Numbered from the stretch's first letter, positions 1-6,487 are shown. The stretch is DNA of 7,814 bases from Candidatus Aenigmatarchaeota archaeon (GCA_023142905.1 JAGLIP010000034.1:1-7814), one strand, 5' to 3'. The notes: generated by a model not told the origin, from the sequence alone. Numbers and translations: made by a program.

Positions 1-167
1 TCAAAGAAATATACGGCATAGAGTACAAAGATATAGACTCTTTTCTATCTGTTGTTGCAAGTAACGCATGTTACTTCAAAAAAGGCGGAATCCCCAATAC
101 GGATAAAGCGGCGCGAAAGATAATAATTGACTGGAACACAGGAAAATTAAAAGCTTTCTGGTATTGA
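1..167 (+). CDS. C-terminal end of a YlqF/YawG-type ribosome-assembly GTPase (partial)
   Basis: Reading from base 3, 54 codons are open up to TGA at 165-167; the rest of the gene lies before the window. The visible tail contains a glycine pair after FKK, then the pattern D-x-AAR-x(4)-DW-x(2)-GK. This resembles the C-terminal signature of YlqF/RbgA, YawG and Nog2-type circularly permuted GTPases (GG-x-D-x(3)-AAR-x(4)-DW-x(2)-G). Those proteins help assemble the large ribosomal subunit, and this tail follows the GTPase core. No nucleotide-binding motif is visible, so the call rests on the tail alone. The stop codon overlaps an ATG (TGATG at 165-169), but that ATG is probably not the start of the next gene. 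Confidence 0.62.
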   Translation, partial: KEIYGIEYKDIDSFLSVVASNACYFKKGGIPNTDKAARKIIIDWNTGKLKAFWY

Positions 168-206
168 TGCGTGTTGGTGGCGGGGTAACAAAACCAAACA
201 TCGTAG

Positions 207-215
207 TTATATATA
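207..215 (+). promoter_or_regulatory. TATA box for the ACD alpha gene (leaderless)
   Basis: TTATATATA is centred about 28 bases before the ATG at 239. In archaea transcription starts roughly 22-27 bases after the TATA centre, so the mRNA would begin at or next to that ATG. No Shine-Dalgarno sequence lies before 239, which agrees with a leaderless message. This supports 239 over the upstream in-frame TTG (164) and ATG (167). Confidence 0.55.
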
Positions 216-238
216 CCAAGAATACAATATCTTATATT

Positions 239-1594
239 ATGAAATCATTTTTCAATCCAAAATCTGTTGCAATTATTGGAGCATCTGAAAACCCGAAAAA
301 GCTCGGCCACACCGTAATGAAGAACTTTATGGACTTTGATTTCGCAGGAAACATATATCCTGTAAATCAGAAGGCCGACGAGATATTGGGGAAAAAATGT
401 TTTAAGAGCGTTCTTGATATCAAAGACCCTGTTGATTTGGCGGTTATTCTTGTGCCATCGCAATTTTCAAACACAGTTGTTCTTGAGTGTACAAAAAAGA
501 ATATTTCCGCAGTTGTTGTAATTACAGCAGGATACCGGGAGCTTGGAACTGCCGGCATTGCGCGCGAACAGGAATTAAAAAATATAATCAAGGGAACAAA
601 AACCCGGGTTGTGGGACCAAACTGTATAGGGCTGTTTGACCCTTTTGCAAGAACAGACACTTTGTTTTTGCCAGACTACAAACTCAAGCGCCCACCCCAG
701 GGAGAAATTGCATTCATAAGCCAGAGCGGTGCTTTTGGCGCGGCAGTTCTTGACTGGGCAGCAACAGAAGGAATAGGAATTTCTCATTTTGTAAGTTATG
801 GTAATAGGGTTGATGTTGATGAGATTGATCTGATAAAATATTTCATAAAAGACAAAAAAACAAAAGCAATATTGTTGTATATTGAAGGCGCAAGAAACGG
901 GCGCGCCCTTTATGAATGCATAAAAAAAGAATCAATGAAAAAGCCGATAATAATACTTAAAGCTGGAAAATTTCAGGCAGGCTCAAAAGCAGCAGCATCA
1001 CACACAGGAAGTCTTGCAGGTTCATACAATGTGTTTCGAGCAGCAATAAAACAATCGGGCGCAATTGAGGCAGAAACATCAGAAGACATGTTTGATTATG
1101 CCCGCGCGTTAGCATATCAGCCAAGACCTAAAGGAAAAAAGGTTGCAGTTCTTACAAATGGCGGAGGGTTTGGTGTGTTGGCGGCAGATGCTCTTGAAAA
1201 ATATGGTTTTTCAATACCCCAATTAAGCAAAGGCACAATAAATAAAATCGCATCAATTATGCCGGACTATGCAACAATACATAATCCTATAGACATTATC
1301 GGCGATGCGGATTCAAATAGGTATGCCGTTTGCTTAAAAGCGCTTATGAATGATACTGAAATAGATGCCGTAATTGTCTGCACACTTATGCAGACATCAT
1401 CTCTTGAGCCGGAAATTGTGGATGTGCTGTCAAATGCAAATGAAAAGAAAAGAAAACCCCTTCTTGTGGTCTCTGCTGGCGGGGAATACACACAAATACT
1501 TCTAAAAAGTCTTGAAAAGGAAGGAATTCCCGCATACCCTTCACCTGAAAGGGCTGTAAGATCACTAAAAGCATTATACGATTCAAAAAAGTAA
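239..1594 (+). CDS. ADP-forming acetate/acyl-CoA synthetase (NDP-forming), alpha subunit
   Basis: The 451-residue product has the length and layout of the alpha subunit of archaeal ADP-forming acetyl-CoA synthetase (acyl-CoA + ADP + Pi gives acid + ATP + CoA), a cytosolic enzyme that makes ATP at the end of fermentation of sugars, peptides or pyruvate. Residues 1-135 form a CoA-binding Rossmann domain (AIIGASENPKKLG near 11-23; GPNCIG at 126-131). Residues about 150-300 form a succinyl-CoA-ligase-like domain with SQSGAFG at 161-167, YGNRVDVDE near 187, IEG at 215-217 and SHTGS at 254-258. His255 matches the phosphohistidine of the family. A third flavodoxin-like domain follows (TNGGGFGV near 330). 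The start at 239 gives the usual MKSFFNPKSVAIIGAS opening; an extension to 164 would add 25 atypical residues. The ATP-grasp beta subunit is not fused or adjacent, but a beta gene lies at 7413-7814. Acyl specificity cannot be read from sequence. Confidence 0.92.
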   Translation: MKSFFNPKSVAIIGASENPKKLGHTVMKNFMDFDFAGNIYPVNQKADEILGKKCFKSVLDIKDPVDLAVILVPSQFSNTVVLECTKKNISAVVVITAGYRELGTAGIAREQELKNIIKGTKTRVVGPNCIGLFDPFARTDTLFLPDYKLKRPPQGEIAFISQSGAFGAAVLDWAATEGIGISHFVSYGNRVDVDEIDLIKYFIKDKKTKAILLYIEGARNGRALYECIKKESMKKPIIILKAGKFQAGSKAAASHTGSLAGSYNVFRAAIKQSGAIEAETSEDMFDYARALAYQPRPKGKKVAVLTNGGGFGVLAADALEKYGFSIPQLSKGTINKIASIMPDYATIHNPIDIIGDADSNRYAVCLKALMNDTEIDAVIVCTLMQTSSLEPEIVDVLSNANEKKRKPLLVVSAGGEYTQILLKSLEKEGIPAYPSPERAVRSLKALYDSKK

Positions 1595-1610
1595 TGTTGT
1601 TGTGCATATC

Positions 1611-2270
1611 ATGAAACCTAAAATAAAAAAAATAAATAATTACATTACACTTGTTTCTCTTGGCGGCGTTGATTCAAATTTTTATCTTTTAGGCCGTCGC
1701 ATGATTGTAGACACAACAACCGGCCTGCATAAAAAAGCACTTGATGTGGCTTCAAGGCAGTTGGATATAACGGAAGGCGACATAACAACCGTAATTCTCA
1801 CACACGAGCATTTTGATCACCTAGGCGGGCTTGAGTTATTCAGGAACGCAAAAGTTCTGGCATCTGAACAGACCGCAAAAGTATTGGAAAGCGCAGATGA
1901 AAAAAAATCATATGCTATGTTTTTTAACGGCAAAATCTCTTCAAGAAAAACAGCAGCCTGCCTTAAAGATAAAGATACCGTGCGGATGGGCGACACAGTT
2001 ATCGAAATAATACACACACCCGGTCACAGCGAAGGAAGCATATGCTTATACATTAAGAAAGACAAAATCCTTATTTCCGGAGACACGATTTTTGCGGATT
2101 CAATAGGCCGCGTAGATCTTTTGGGCGGCGATGAAAAAGAGATGATAGAATCTCTTGAAAAGCTCGAGAATCTAGAAATTGAAATGATTCTTCCGGGACA
2201 CGGGGAGATTATTGAAAAAGAAGGCACCAAACACATAAAAAACATACTTGACAACTTAAAGAGTATATGA
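1611..2270 (+). CDS. MBL-fold metallo-hydrolase (glyoxalase II-like)
   Basis: This 219-residue metallo-beta-lactamase-fold protein has every expected metal ligand: HEHFDH gives His65, His67, Asp69 and His70, followed by His139 in HTPGHSEGS, Asp158 in SGDTIF and His197 in LPGHGE. It should therefore bind two metal ions, probably zinc or iron, and hydrolyse an ester, thioester or phosphodiester. The short length and HTPGHSEGS motif resemble hydroxyacylglutathione hydrolases, but archaea generally lack glutathione, so the substrate is unknown. Acyl-thioester hydrolysis would fit the upstream acyl-CoA synthetase; this is inference. The ATG at 1611 lies 16 bases after the ACD alpha stop. A GTG at 1602 would add three residues. 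No clear Shine-Dalgarno is present. The gene overlaps the next by four bases and is probably co-transcribed with it. Confidence 0.88.
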   Translation: MKPKIKKINNYITLVSLGGVDSNFYLLGRRMIVDTTTGLHKKALDVASRQLDITEGDITTVILTHEHFDHLGGLELFRNAKVLASEQTAKVLESADEKKSYAMFFNGKISSRKTAACLKDKDTVRMGDTVIEIIHTPGHSEGSICLYIKKDKILISGDTIFADSIGRVDLLGGDEKEMIESLEKLENLEIEMILPGHGEIIEKEGTKHIKNILDNLKSI

Positions 2271-3319
2271 TAAAAAAATTCTTAGAGTTTATTCAAAACA
2301 TAAAAAAAGAAGACCAACTCGCAATTTTATATCACACCGATGCGGACGGTGTTTGTTCATCAGTAATTACTGCAAAATCCCTTGAGCTTTTGGGTATCTC
2401 GCCGGTTTTTGTTTTCACACAATGTGCAGGCAATATAACAATAACAGAAAAGACAATAAAACAACTTACAAAAAAAAATATAACAAAAATAATTATTTTT
2501 GACCTCGCTGTTGATTCAGATCCAAAACCAATAAAAAAAATAGAGGAATTTGCTGAAATTCTTGTTGTAGACCACCATATAATCTCAAATGACCTGAATT
2601 CTAAAAGAACAACAATGATAAAATCGCAGAACATATCCGAAATAGATCCGAGTCAGTATTGTGCTTCTAAGCTTATTTATGATTTATTTTTACAAATAAA
2701 AGATATATCTTCTTTTAATTGGATATCGGCGATTGGAATTATTGGGGATTTCGGAATAAAAACCTGGAAATCGTTTTTAGACTCCGTAGTACAATCAAAC
2801 CCTGAAAAATTAAAAATTTTGTTTGAATCAGAAGAGTTGGTGACATACGCGCATATGTGCGATGGCGAAAAAGGAATTGAAAAAGCATACCAAGCACTTT
2901 ATTCTGCAAAGACCCCAAGCGATGTTGTTGAAAATCTAAAAGAATACGGAGCAGTTCGAACAGAGATAGAACAGTTTGTTGAGAATTCTGAAAAACTAGG
3001 CGAATTTCGTGAGGGTATTGGTTTGTTCTATTATGAAATTGAGCCAAAATACAACCTCAAGTCAAAGGTTTCAAACATCTTGTCAACAAAAAAATATGCG
3101 GGAAAGACCGTCATTGTCGTGCAGTTGGGTAAGAATAAAGCAACAATAAGTGCCAGAAACCAGACAGGAAAAATATCCATGGATTCTCTTATGCGCGAAT
3201 GCACCAAAGACTTTAAAGAGGCGAATGGCGGCGGCCATGTGCCTGCTGCAGGCGGGGCAATAAGAAGAGAAGATATTGGGGTCTTCAAGAATAAAGTTAT
3301 TGATTTTTTGAGCAACTAA
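2267..3319 (+). CDS. DHH-family phosphoesterase (archaeal RecJ-like)
   Basis: The 350-residue protein carries a DHH domain and a C-terminal DHHA1 domain. HTDADGVCS at 23-31 supplies Asp25 and Asp27, FDLAVDSD has Asp79, and VDHH at 101-104 is the name-giving motif. NGGGH at 320-324 is the usual glycine-rich DHHA1 substrate-binding motif near the C-terminus. Family members are Mn- or Mg-dependent phosphodiesterases: RecJ-like single-strand exonucleases, nanoRNases or nucleotide phosphatases. At 350 residues it is shorter than bacterial RecJ and lacks an obvious OB domain, so a nanoRNase or archaeal RecJ-paralogue role is possible. Which substrate it uses cannot be told. Its ATG lies in ATGA at 2267-2270, overlapping the MBL stop, which suggests translational coupling. 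A convergent gene ends 33 bases downstream, and no clear terminator is visible. Confidence 0.87.
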   Translation: MIKKFLEFIQNIKKEDQLAILYHTDADGVCSSVITAKSLELLGISPVFVFTQCAGNITITEKTIKQLTKKNITKIIIFDLAVDSDPKPIKKIEEFAEILVVDHHIISNDLNSKRTTMIKSQNISEIDPSQYCASKLIYDLFLQIKDISSFNWISAIGIIGDFGIKTWKSFLDSVVQSNPEKLKILFESEELVTYAHMCDGEKGIEKAYQALYSAKTPSDVVENLKEYGAVRTEIEQFVENSEKLGEFREGIGLFYYEIEPKYNLKSKVSNILSTKKYAGKTVIVVQLGKNKATISARNQTGKISMDSLMRECTKDFKEANGGGHVPAAGGAIRREDIGVFKNKVIDFLSN

Positions 3320-3352
3320 TAAGTACCGAACTAGCTATATGGGATAAATAAT

Positions 3353-3619
3353 TCAAATAAATAGTGCGAGATTTTTAGCAGTTATATTCTTGTCTTTCAG
3401 TCTGATTATCTTTAGGTTGATATTATAGTTTGTAAAATCCGCATATTCTTCAAAAATTTTAGGATACTTATTTACAATCCGCCTCGCGGTTTCCATATGC
3501 ATCTTTGTCTGCCGGGCGATTTCTCTAACCCAAAGCCCACCGGGAGTACCTTTGAGAATAGTAATAATTTTAAACAAATTCACAAGTTCTTTTTTGCTTG
3601 GCCGTTTTATAGCATCCAT
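3353..3619 (-). CDS. Small winged-helix/HTH DNA-binding protein
   Basis: The 88-residue product is a single small DNA-binding domain. Residues 10-23 form a first helix, WVREIARQT near 30-38 the second, and METARRIVNKYPKIFEEY near 42-59 a recognition helix followed by hydrophobic strands (NYNINLKIIRL, 64-74) that would form the wing. The pattern resembles archaeal MarR/ArsR-like winged-helix proteins, but I do not recognise a named family. No ligand domain or metal-binding cysteines are present, so regulation would act through DNA binding or a partner. The gene has its own TATA box and a palindrome just before its start, suggesting autoregulation. It lies downstream of the slipin gene on the same strand with a 43-base gap and faces the DHH gene tail to tail. 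Confidence 0.75.
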   Translation of the reverse strand: MDAIKRPSKKELVNLFKIITILKGTPGGLWVREIARQTKMHMETARRIVNKYPKIFEEYADFTNYNINLKIIRLKDKNITAKNLALFI

Positions 3620-3627
3620 ACATATCT

Positions 3628-3643
3628 TGTGTCAAACGACACA
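3628..3643 (-). promoter_or_regulatory. Palindromic operator candidate before the winged-helix gene
   Basis: TGTGTC-AAAC-GACACA is a perfect 6+6 base inverted repeat with a four-base spacer. It lies 9-24 bases before the ATG, touching the downstream edge of the TATA box and covering the likely transcription start. That position suits a repressor, most simply the winged-helix protein itself. Binding is inferred, not shown. Confidence 0.45.
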
Positions 3644-3650
3644 TATATAG
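3643..3650 (-). promoter_or_regulatory. TATA box of the winged-helix gene, with BRE-like flank
   Basis: On the minus strand CTATATAT is centred about 27 bases before the ATG at 3619, with a purine-rich CGAAAG just upstream that could act as the TFB recognition element. No Shine-Dalgarno is visible, so the message is probably leaderless. The box lies between the slipin stop at 3663 and the start codon, giving this gene its own promoter. Confidence 0.5.
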
Positions 3651-3662
3651 CTTTCGGACAAA

Positions 3663-4406
3663 TTACTTTTTCTTAAAACCTTCAAATGCTTTTAAAACTT
3701 CAAGAGGAACCGCAAAGATAATTGTGTTGCTTTGGTCTGAGGAAAGGTCATTTATGCTCTGAAGAGTCCTTAGGTGCAACGCTCCGGGAGCACCTGCAAG
3801 AGTTTTTGCGGCGGTCGCCATATCCTTTGATGCCTTGACTTCTCCATCGGCCTTGATTATAACTGCCCGTTTTTCTCGTTCTGCTTCTGCCTGTTTTGCC
3901 ATGACACGCTTCATTTCTTCCGGGAGAGTCACATCTTTAAGCTCCACATTTATGACTTTTATACCCCATGGGTCGCTTTCCTTGTCAACAATTGTAAGTA
4001 TTTTTTTGGATACTGCTTCCCGTTTGCTTAAAAGATCATCCAACGGAACTTCTCCAATAACATTTCTCATTGTGGTCTGTGCAAGCTGAGACATTGCATA
4101 CATGTATTCTTCAACAGCGATAATTGCTTTTGAGGAATCAACAACTTTGTAGTATATAACCGCATTTACCCGTGCAGATACATTATCTTGGGTCATTGCA
4201 TCCTGTGACGGCACATCAACAGCTTTTACACGCATATCTATTTTTTTCATATTTTGAATAATTGGAATTATAAATTTAAGACCCGGTTCTTTTGTTGAAG
4301 TGTATTTGCCTAAAGTAAACACAACGCCTCGCTCATATTCATATAGTATTTTTATTCCCGACGCAACAAAAATTGCTGCCAATATAAAAAAAGATTCAAA
4401 TATCAT
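3663..4406 (-). CDS. Slipin/stomatin-like SPFH-domain membrane protein
   Basis: The 247-residue protein has an N-terminal hydrophobic segment (about residues 4-20), then an SPFH/band 7 domain: YEYERGVVFTLGKY near 22-35, PGLKFIIPII at 41-50 and DVPSQDAMTQDNV at 64-76. A charged coiled-coil stretch follows (MAKQAEAEREKRAVIIKADGE, about 169-189), and a C-terminal hydrophobic strand NTIIFAVPLEVL (227-238). This is the canonical prokaryotic slipin layout. Slipins form membrane-bound oligomers and are often encoded beside an NfeD-type membrane protease, which can cleave the C-terminal hydrophobic region in Pyrococcus. No NfeD gene is next to this one. Translation should start at 4406, because GAGGTG lies seven bases upstream; an in-frame TTG at 4421 lies before that site. 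Confidence 0.92.
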   Translation of the reverse strand: MIFESFFILAAIFVASGIKILYEYERGVVFTLGKYTSTKEPGLKFIIPIIQNMKKIDMRVKAVDVPSQDAMTQDNVSARVNAVIYYKVVDSSKAIIAVEEYMYAMSQLAQTTMRNVIGEVPLDDLLSKREAVSKKILTIVDKESDPWGIKVINVELKDVTLPEEMKRVMAKQAEAEREKRAVIIKADGEVKASKDMATAAKTLAGAPGALHLRTLQSINDLSSDQSNTIIFAVPLEVLKAFEGFKKK

Positions 4407-4413
4407 AAAAACA

Positions 4414-4419
4414 CACCTC
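4414..4419 (-). promoter_or_regulatory. Shine-Dalgarno site of the slipin gene
   Basis: GAGGTG on the minus strand ends seven bases before ATG 4406 and matches the archaeal 16S rRNA tail over six bases. It is the clearest ribosome binding site in the window and selects 4406 over the TTG at 4421. Confidence 0.7.
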
Positions 4420-4458
4420 AATATTATTTAATTCTGTAAAATATATTGTTTTTGTATT

Positions 4459-4466
4459 TTATATAA
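4459..4466 (-). promoter_or_regulatory. TATA box of the slipin gene
   Basis: TTATATAA is centred about 56 bases before the slipin ATG. The predicted transcription start near 4436 leaves a leader of about 30 bases that contains the Shine-Dalgarno site, unlike the leaderless layout of neighbouring genes. The element is symmetric, so direction is set by the gene context. Confidence 0.4.
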
Positions 4467-4489
4467 TTCCCGTGCAAATACACATACAG

Positions 4490-4497
4490 TTTATAAG
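4490..4497 (+). promoter_or_regulatory. TATA box of the NOG1 gene
   Basis: TTTATAAG is a good archaeal TATA match and would start transcription near 4520, giving a leader of about 55 bases. TAAATAAA at 4504-4511 is a second candidate. The box lies only 23 bases from the slipin TATA box, so the two core promoters are back to back. Confidence 0.4.
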
Positions 4498-4518
4498 GCA
4501 TAATTAAATAAACTAAAA

Positions 4519-4568
4519 GTTTACTAAACTTTACTAAACTAAACTAAGTCAAGTAAAGCAAATCAAGT
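4519..4568 (+). repeat. Short direct and inverted repeats in the NOG1 leader
   Basis: TTACTAAACT occurs twice in exact tandem (4521-4530, 4531-4540), followed by an AAACTAA variant. TCAAGT occurs at 4549-4554 and 4563-4568. CTTTACT (4529-4535) is complementary to AGTAAAG (4552-4558), so the RNA could fold a seven-pair hairpin with a 16-base loop ahead of the start codon. The stretch is AT-rich and simple in composition, so part of this may be chance. Confidence 0.5.
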
Positions 4569-4575
4569 GATAACA

Positions 4576-5568
4576 ATGCGTTTAAAAATCCCCCACATAA
4601 TGCGCTCAGACGAGCTTTTAGAAAAAGCATTTTCCTCTGCAAGAAAAGCAAAAATAATAGACATCGATCCAAAAAGGCGCGTTGATTCTGTTCGGGAGCG
4701 CGAAGCGCAAAGAATAGACACAGTTGCCCAGACAATTGAAAGTTATATTGAAAAAATATTGTCCCGAACGCCAAAAATAGATGAACTCGAGCCATTTTAT
4801 GTAGATCTCATATCTATTACAATTGATAAAGACCAGTTTAAAAAATCACTTGCAGCACTTAAGTGGGTGAAAAAAAAGACACACGAGCATTCAATTTTCT
4901 ATAAAAAAAAGCTTAAACACGCATCCATACATAAGCTTGCCGGATTAAGAAAAGAATTTTATGGCCGGCAGGCATCTCTGTTAAAACAAATATCAAAGGA
5001 TTTATTATTTTTGAGCGAATCTAAAAGAACATTACGAGAAATACCTGATATAAAAGATGCGCCTTCTTTAGTTATTGCCGGGTTCCCAAATGTAGGCAAG
5101 TCCTCTCTATTAAAGGAGCTTACAGGAGCAAATCCGAAAATACAAAATTATCCTTTTACAACAAAAGGCATTCTTTTAGGGTATATTGAAAACAGGATTC
5201 AGGTTGTAGACACCCCCGGGCTTCTTGAACGGCCGCAAGAAAAGAGAAACGCTATTGAAAAAAAAGCAATTTCTGCGATAAAAAATATTGCATCCATTGT
5301 TCTTTTCGTGTTTGATGTATCCAAAACCGCACAGGACCCCAAAGACCAGTTAGCGCTTTTTAAAAGCATATATGATGACTTCAGGGTTGAAACAATTGCC
5401 TGCATAAATAAAATAGATGATTTGGATGAAGATTATGCAAAAGTTATAGAATCTAATTTAATGTGTCCGATTTTTAAGACTTCCATAGTGGACAAGACAG
5501 GTATTGACGAGCTTAAAAAACATATTCTCAAAAATATCAAAAGCAATATGAAAACATACAGAACATAA
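4576..5568 (+). CDS. NOG1-type ribosome-assembly GTPase
   Basis: The 330-residue protein matches archaeal NOG1, an Obg-family GTPase that acts in late assembly of the large ribosomal subunit. An N-terminal helical domain (residues 1-160) opens with KIP-x(3)-RSDELLEKAF, the usual NOG1 opening. The G domain follows: GFPNVGKSS at 169-177 (P loop), PFTTKG as the Obg/NOG1 switch I, DTPG at 212-215 and NKID at 278-281. The length fits archaeal NOG1, which lacks the long eukaryotic C-terminal extension. ATG 4576 is preferred over GTG 4567: AAGTGA at 4565-4570 sits five bases upstream, and GTGAT within it pairs with the 16S rRNA tail. With the partial YlqF-like gene at the left edge, this gives two assembly GTPases in one window. 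Confidence 0.93.
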   Translation: MRLKIPHIMRSDELLEKAFSSARKAKIIDIDPKRRVDSVREREAQRIDTVAQTIESYIEKILSRTPKIDELEPFYVDLISITIDKDQFKKSLAALKWVKKKTHEHSIFYKKKLKHASIHKLAGLRKEFYGRQASLLKQISKDLLFLSESKRTLREIPDIKDAPSLVIAGFPNVGKSSLLKELTGANPKIQNYPFTTKGILLGYIENRIQVVDTPGLLERPQEKRNAIEKKAISAIKNIASIVLFVFDVSKTAQDPKDQLALFKSIYDDFRVETIACINKIDDLDEDYAKVIESNLMCPIFKTSIVDKTGIDELKKHILKNIKSNMKTYRT

Positions 5569-5667
5569 AAAAAGGTACTTGGACCCGGACGGAAGAAAGA
5601 TACACAAGGTAATTTTATACACGAATGCTTCGCGGAAAGCTTGTTTTCTACCCCGTCCGAGATTGGT
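5567..5667. ncRNA. Candidate structured small RNA, strand unresolved
   Basis: A GC-rich patch sits in an otherwise AT-rich gap. CGGACGG (5586-5592) pairs perfectly with CCGTCCG (5653-5659). Inside, AGAAA (5594-5598) pairs with TTTCT (5645-5649) and ACAAG (5604-5608) with CTTGT (5640-5644), leaving a five-base bulge. The apex can fold as CGAA-TGC-TTCG (5622-5632) or GCTT/AAGC (5627-5640). On the minus strand a run of seven T (5567-5573) follows and could terminate transcription, with GTATATATAC at 5737-5746 as a possible promoter. The acceptor-like 7-pair stem spans 74 bases like a tRNA, but no D or T arm fits. I found no C/D boxes. It could instead be a 3' element of the NOG1 mRNA. Confidence 0.35.
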
Positions 5668-5884
5668 TAAATATACTGTGCTTGAGACATTATTTACTTT
5701 TTGGTTTACTGCCTGTTAGACTATATGGGATTCAGGGTATATATACTTACAGCACAAAAAAGAGCGTCAAAATGAATACATTATAAACATTTTCGGTTAT
5801 TTAGAATAAACTAATACATTAAAACAATAAAAAAAGTAAAATAAGTATTTACAAATTCAAAATTGATTAGATATGTTCTTAAAC
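5668..5884. other. AT-rich gap with no supported gene
   Basis: This stretch contains several TATA-like elements (GTATATATAC at 5737-5746), a T5 run at 5698-5702 that could end NOG1 transcription, and AATACATTA twice (5775-5783, 5813-5821). A weak dyad TCAA-AA-TTGA at 5857-5866, upstream of the Lrp-like gene, could be a regulator site, but such short AT-rich dyads arise easily by chance. No tRNA or convincing reading frame was found. Confidence 0.5.
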
Positions 5885-5901
5885 TATATATATATATATA
5901 T
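5885..5901 (+). promoter_or_regulatory. Extended alternating TA tract, promoter of the Lrp-like gene
   Basis: Eight TA units plus one T lie 24-40 bases before the ATG at 5925, covering the TATA box position of a leaderless archaeal message. The normal box is about eight bases, so this is twice the needed length. No Shine-Dalgarno precedes the ATG. Confidence 0.55.
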
Positions 5902-5924
5902 TTTCATAACCATATTATATTCAC

Positions 5925-6482
5925 ATGTTAAAAAACCGGGAAAAAATAGTTTTTGCAGAGCTTTTAGTTAGTGGCAGGAAACCTGACAAACACATAGCGC
6001 AGGCACGAAAAATAAGCCAGCCAACAGTTACACGAATCAGGCAGAAACTGGAGCGGGAAAAATATATTGAATCTTATCACGCAACACCTTCATTCGACAA
6101 ACTAGGGCTAAAGTTGGTTGTTGTAACAACATTTACATGGAATGATTATTCTAAAAGGGAAGTTGTTGGACGCGTGATTCAGGACATGACTTCAAACCCT
6201 AAAATATTATTTTGTGCGCGAGGCAATGGGTTTTCCGGGAAAACTGCGGTCATGATAACACTACATGAAGATATGGCATCCTACGAAACATTTATTGTGT
6301 CATTTAAAGAAAAATGGGGTAAGTATATGGATAATGTGGATCAGTTTATCTCTTCAACACAAAACATTTTTAAGCCGTTTGAGCACCATCACGCGATTCT
6401 TGAAATGCTTGGTGTTGATGTTAAAAAAAACAGCACACTTCCGGCATTTTCAAGACGCACAAATAACACAAAAAGAAAGTGA
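5925..6482 (+). CDS. Lrp/AsnC-like transcriptional regulator
   Basis: The 185-residue protein begins with a winged helix-turn-helix: KPDKHIAQARKIS at 19-31 and the recognition helix SQPTVTRIRQKLEREKYI at 31-48, then SYHATPSFDKLGLKLVVVT, the usual link from an AsnC-type HTH into a following alpha/beta domain. The region 62-150 (KLVVVTTFTW, ILFCARGNGFSGKTAVMITLH, ETFIVSFKEKW) has the strand-helix pattern of a RAM-like effector and oligomerisation domain but is divergent. A tail of about 18 residues rich in basic and polar residues (SRRTNNTKRK at the end) is extra. It could bind DNA as a dimer or octamer and respond to an amino acid or other small molecule; the ligand is unknown. A zinc-ribbon gene begins five bases after the stop, probably in the same mRNA. 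Confidence 0.78.
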   Translation: MLKNREKIVFAELLVSGRKPDKHIAQARKISQPTVTRIRQKLEREKYIESYHATPSFDKLGLKLVVVTTFTWNDYSKREVVGRVIQDMTSNPKILFCARGNGFSGKTAVMITLHEDMASYETFIVSFKEKWGKYMDNVDQFISSTQNIFKPFEHHHAILEMLGVDVKKNSTLPAFSRRTNNTKRK

Positions 6483-6487
6483 ACAAA

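Noticed and set aside
899..908. Perfect palindrome GGGCGCGCCC inside ACD alpha
   Set aside because: It lies within conserved coding sequence and is explained by Arg-Ala-type codons; nothing suggests a regulatory role.
3320..3352. Possible bidirectional terminator between the convergent DHH and winged-helix genes
   Set aside because: The 33 bases hold no T tract on either strand and no convincing hairpin.
5586..5660. tRNA-like seven-pair acceptor stem enclosing about 74 bases
   Set aside because: Position 8 is not T, no D arm or T arm with the TTC motif fits, and there is no anticodon arm at the expected place.
5625..5786. A 53-codon plus-strand frame starting MLRGKLVFYP
   Set aside because: It overlaps the foldable patch, its codon choice differs from neighbouring genes, no ribosome binding site precedes it, and a frame this long is not rare by chance in a gap of this size.
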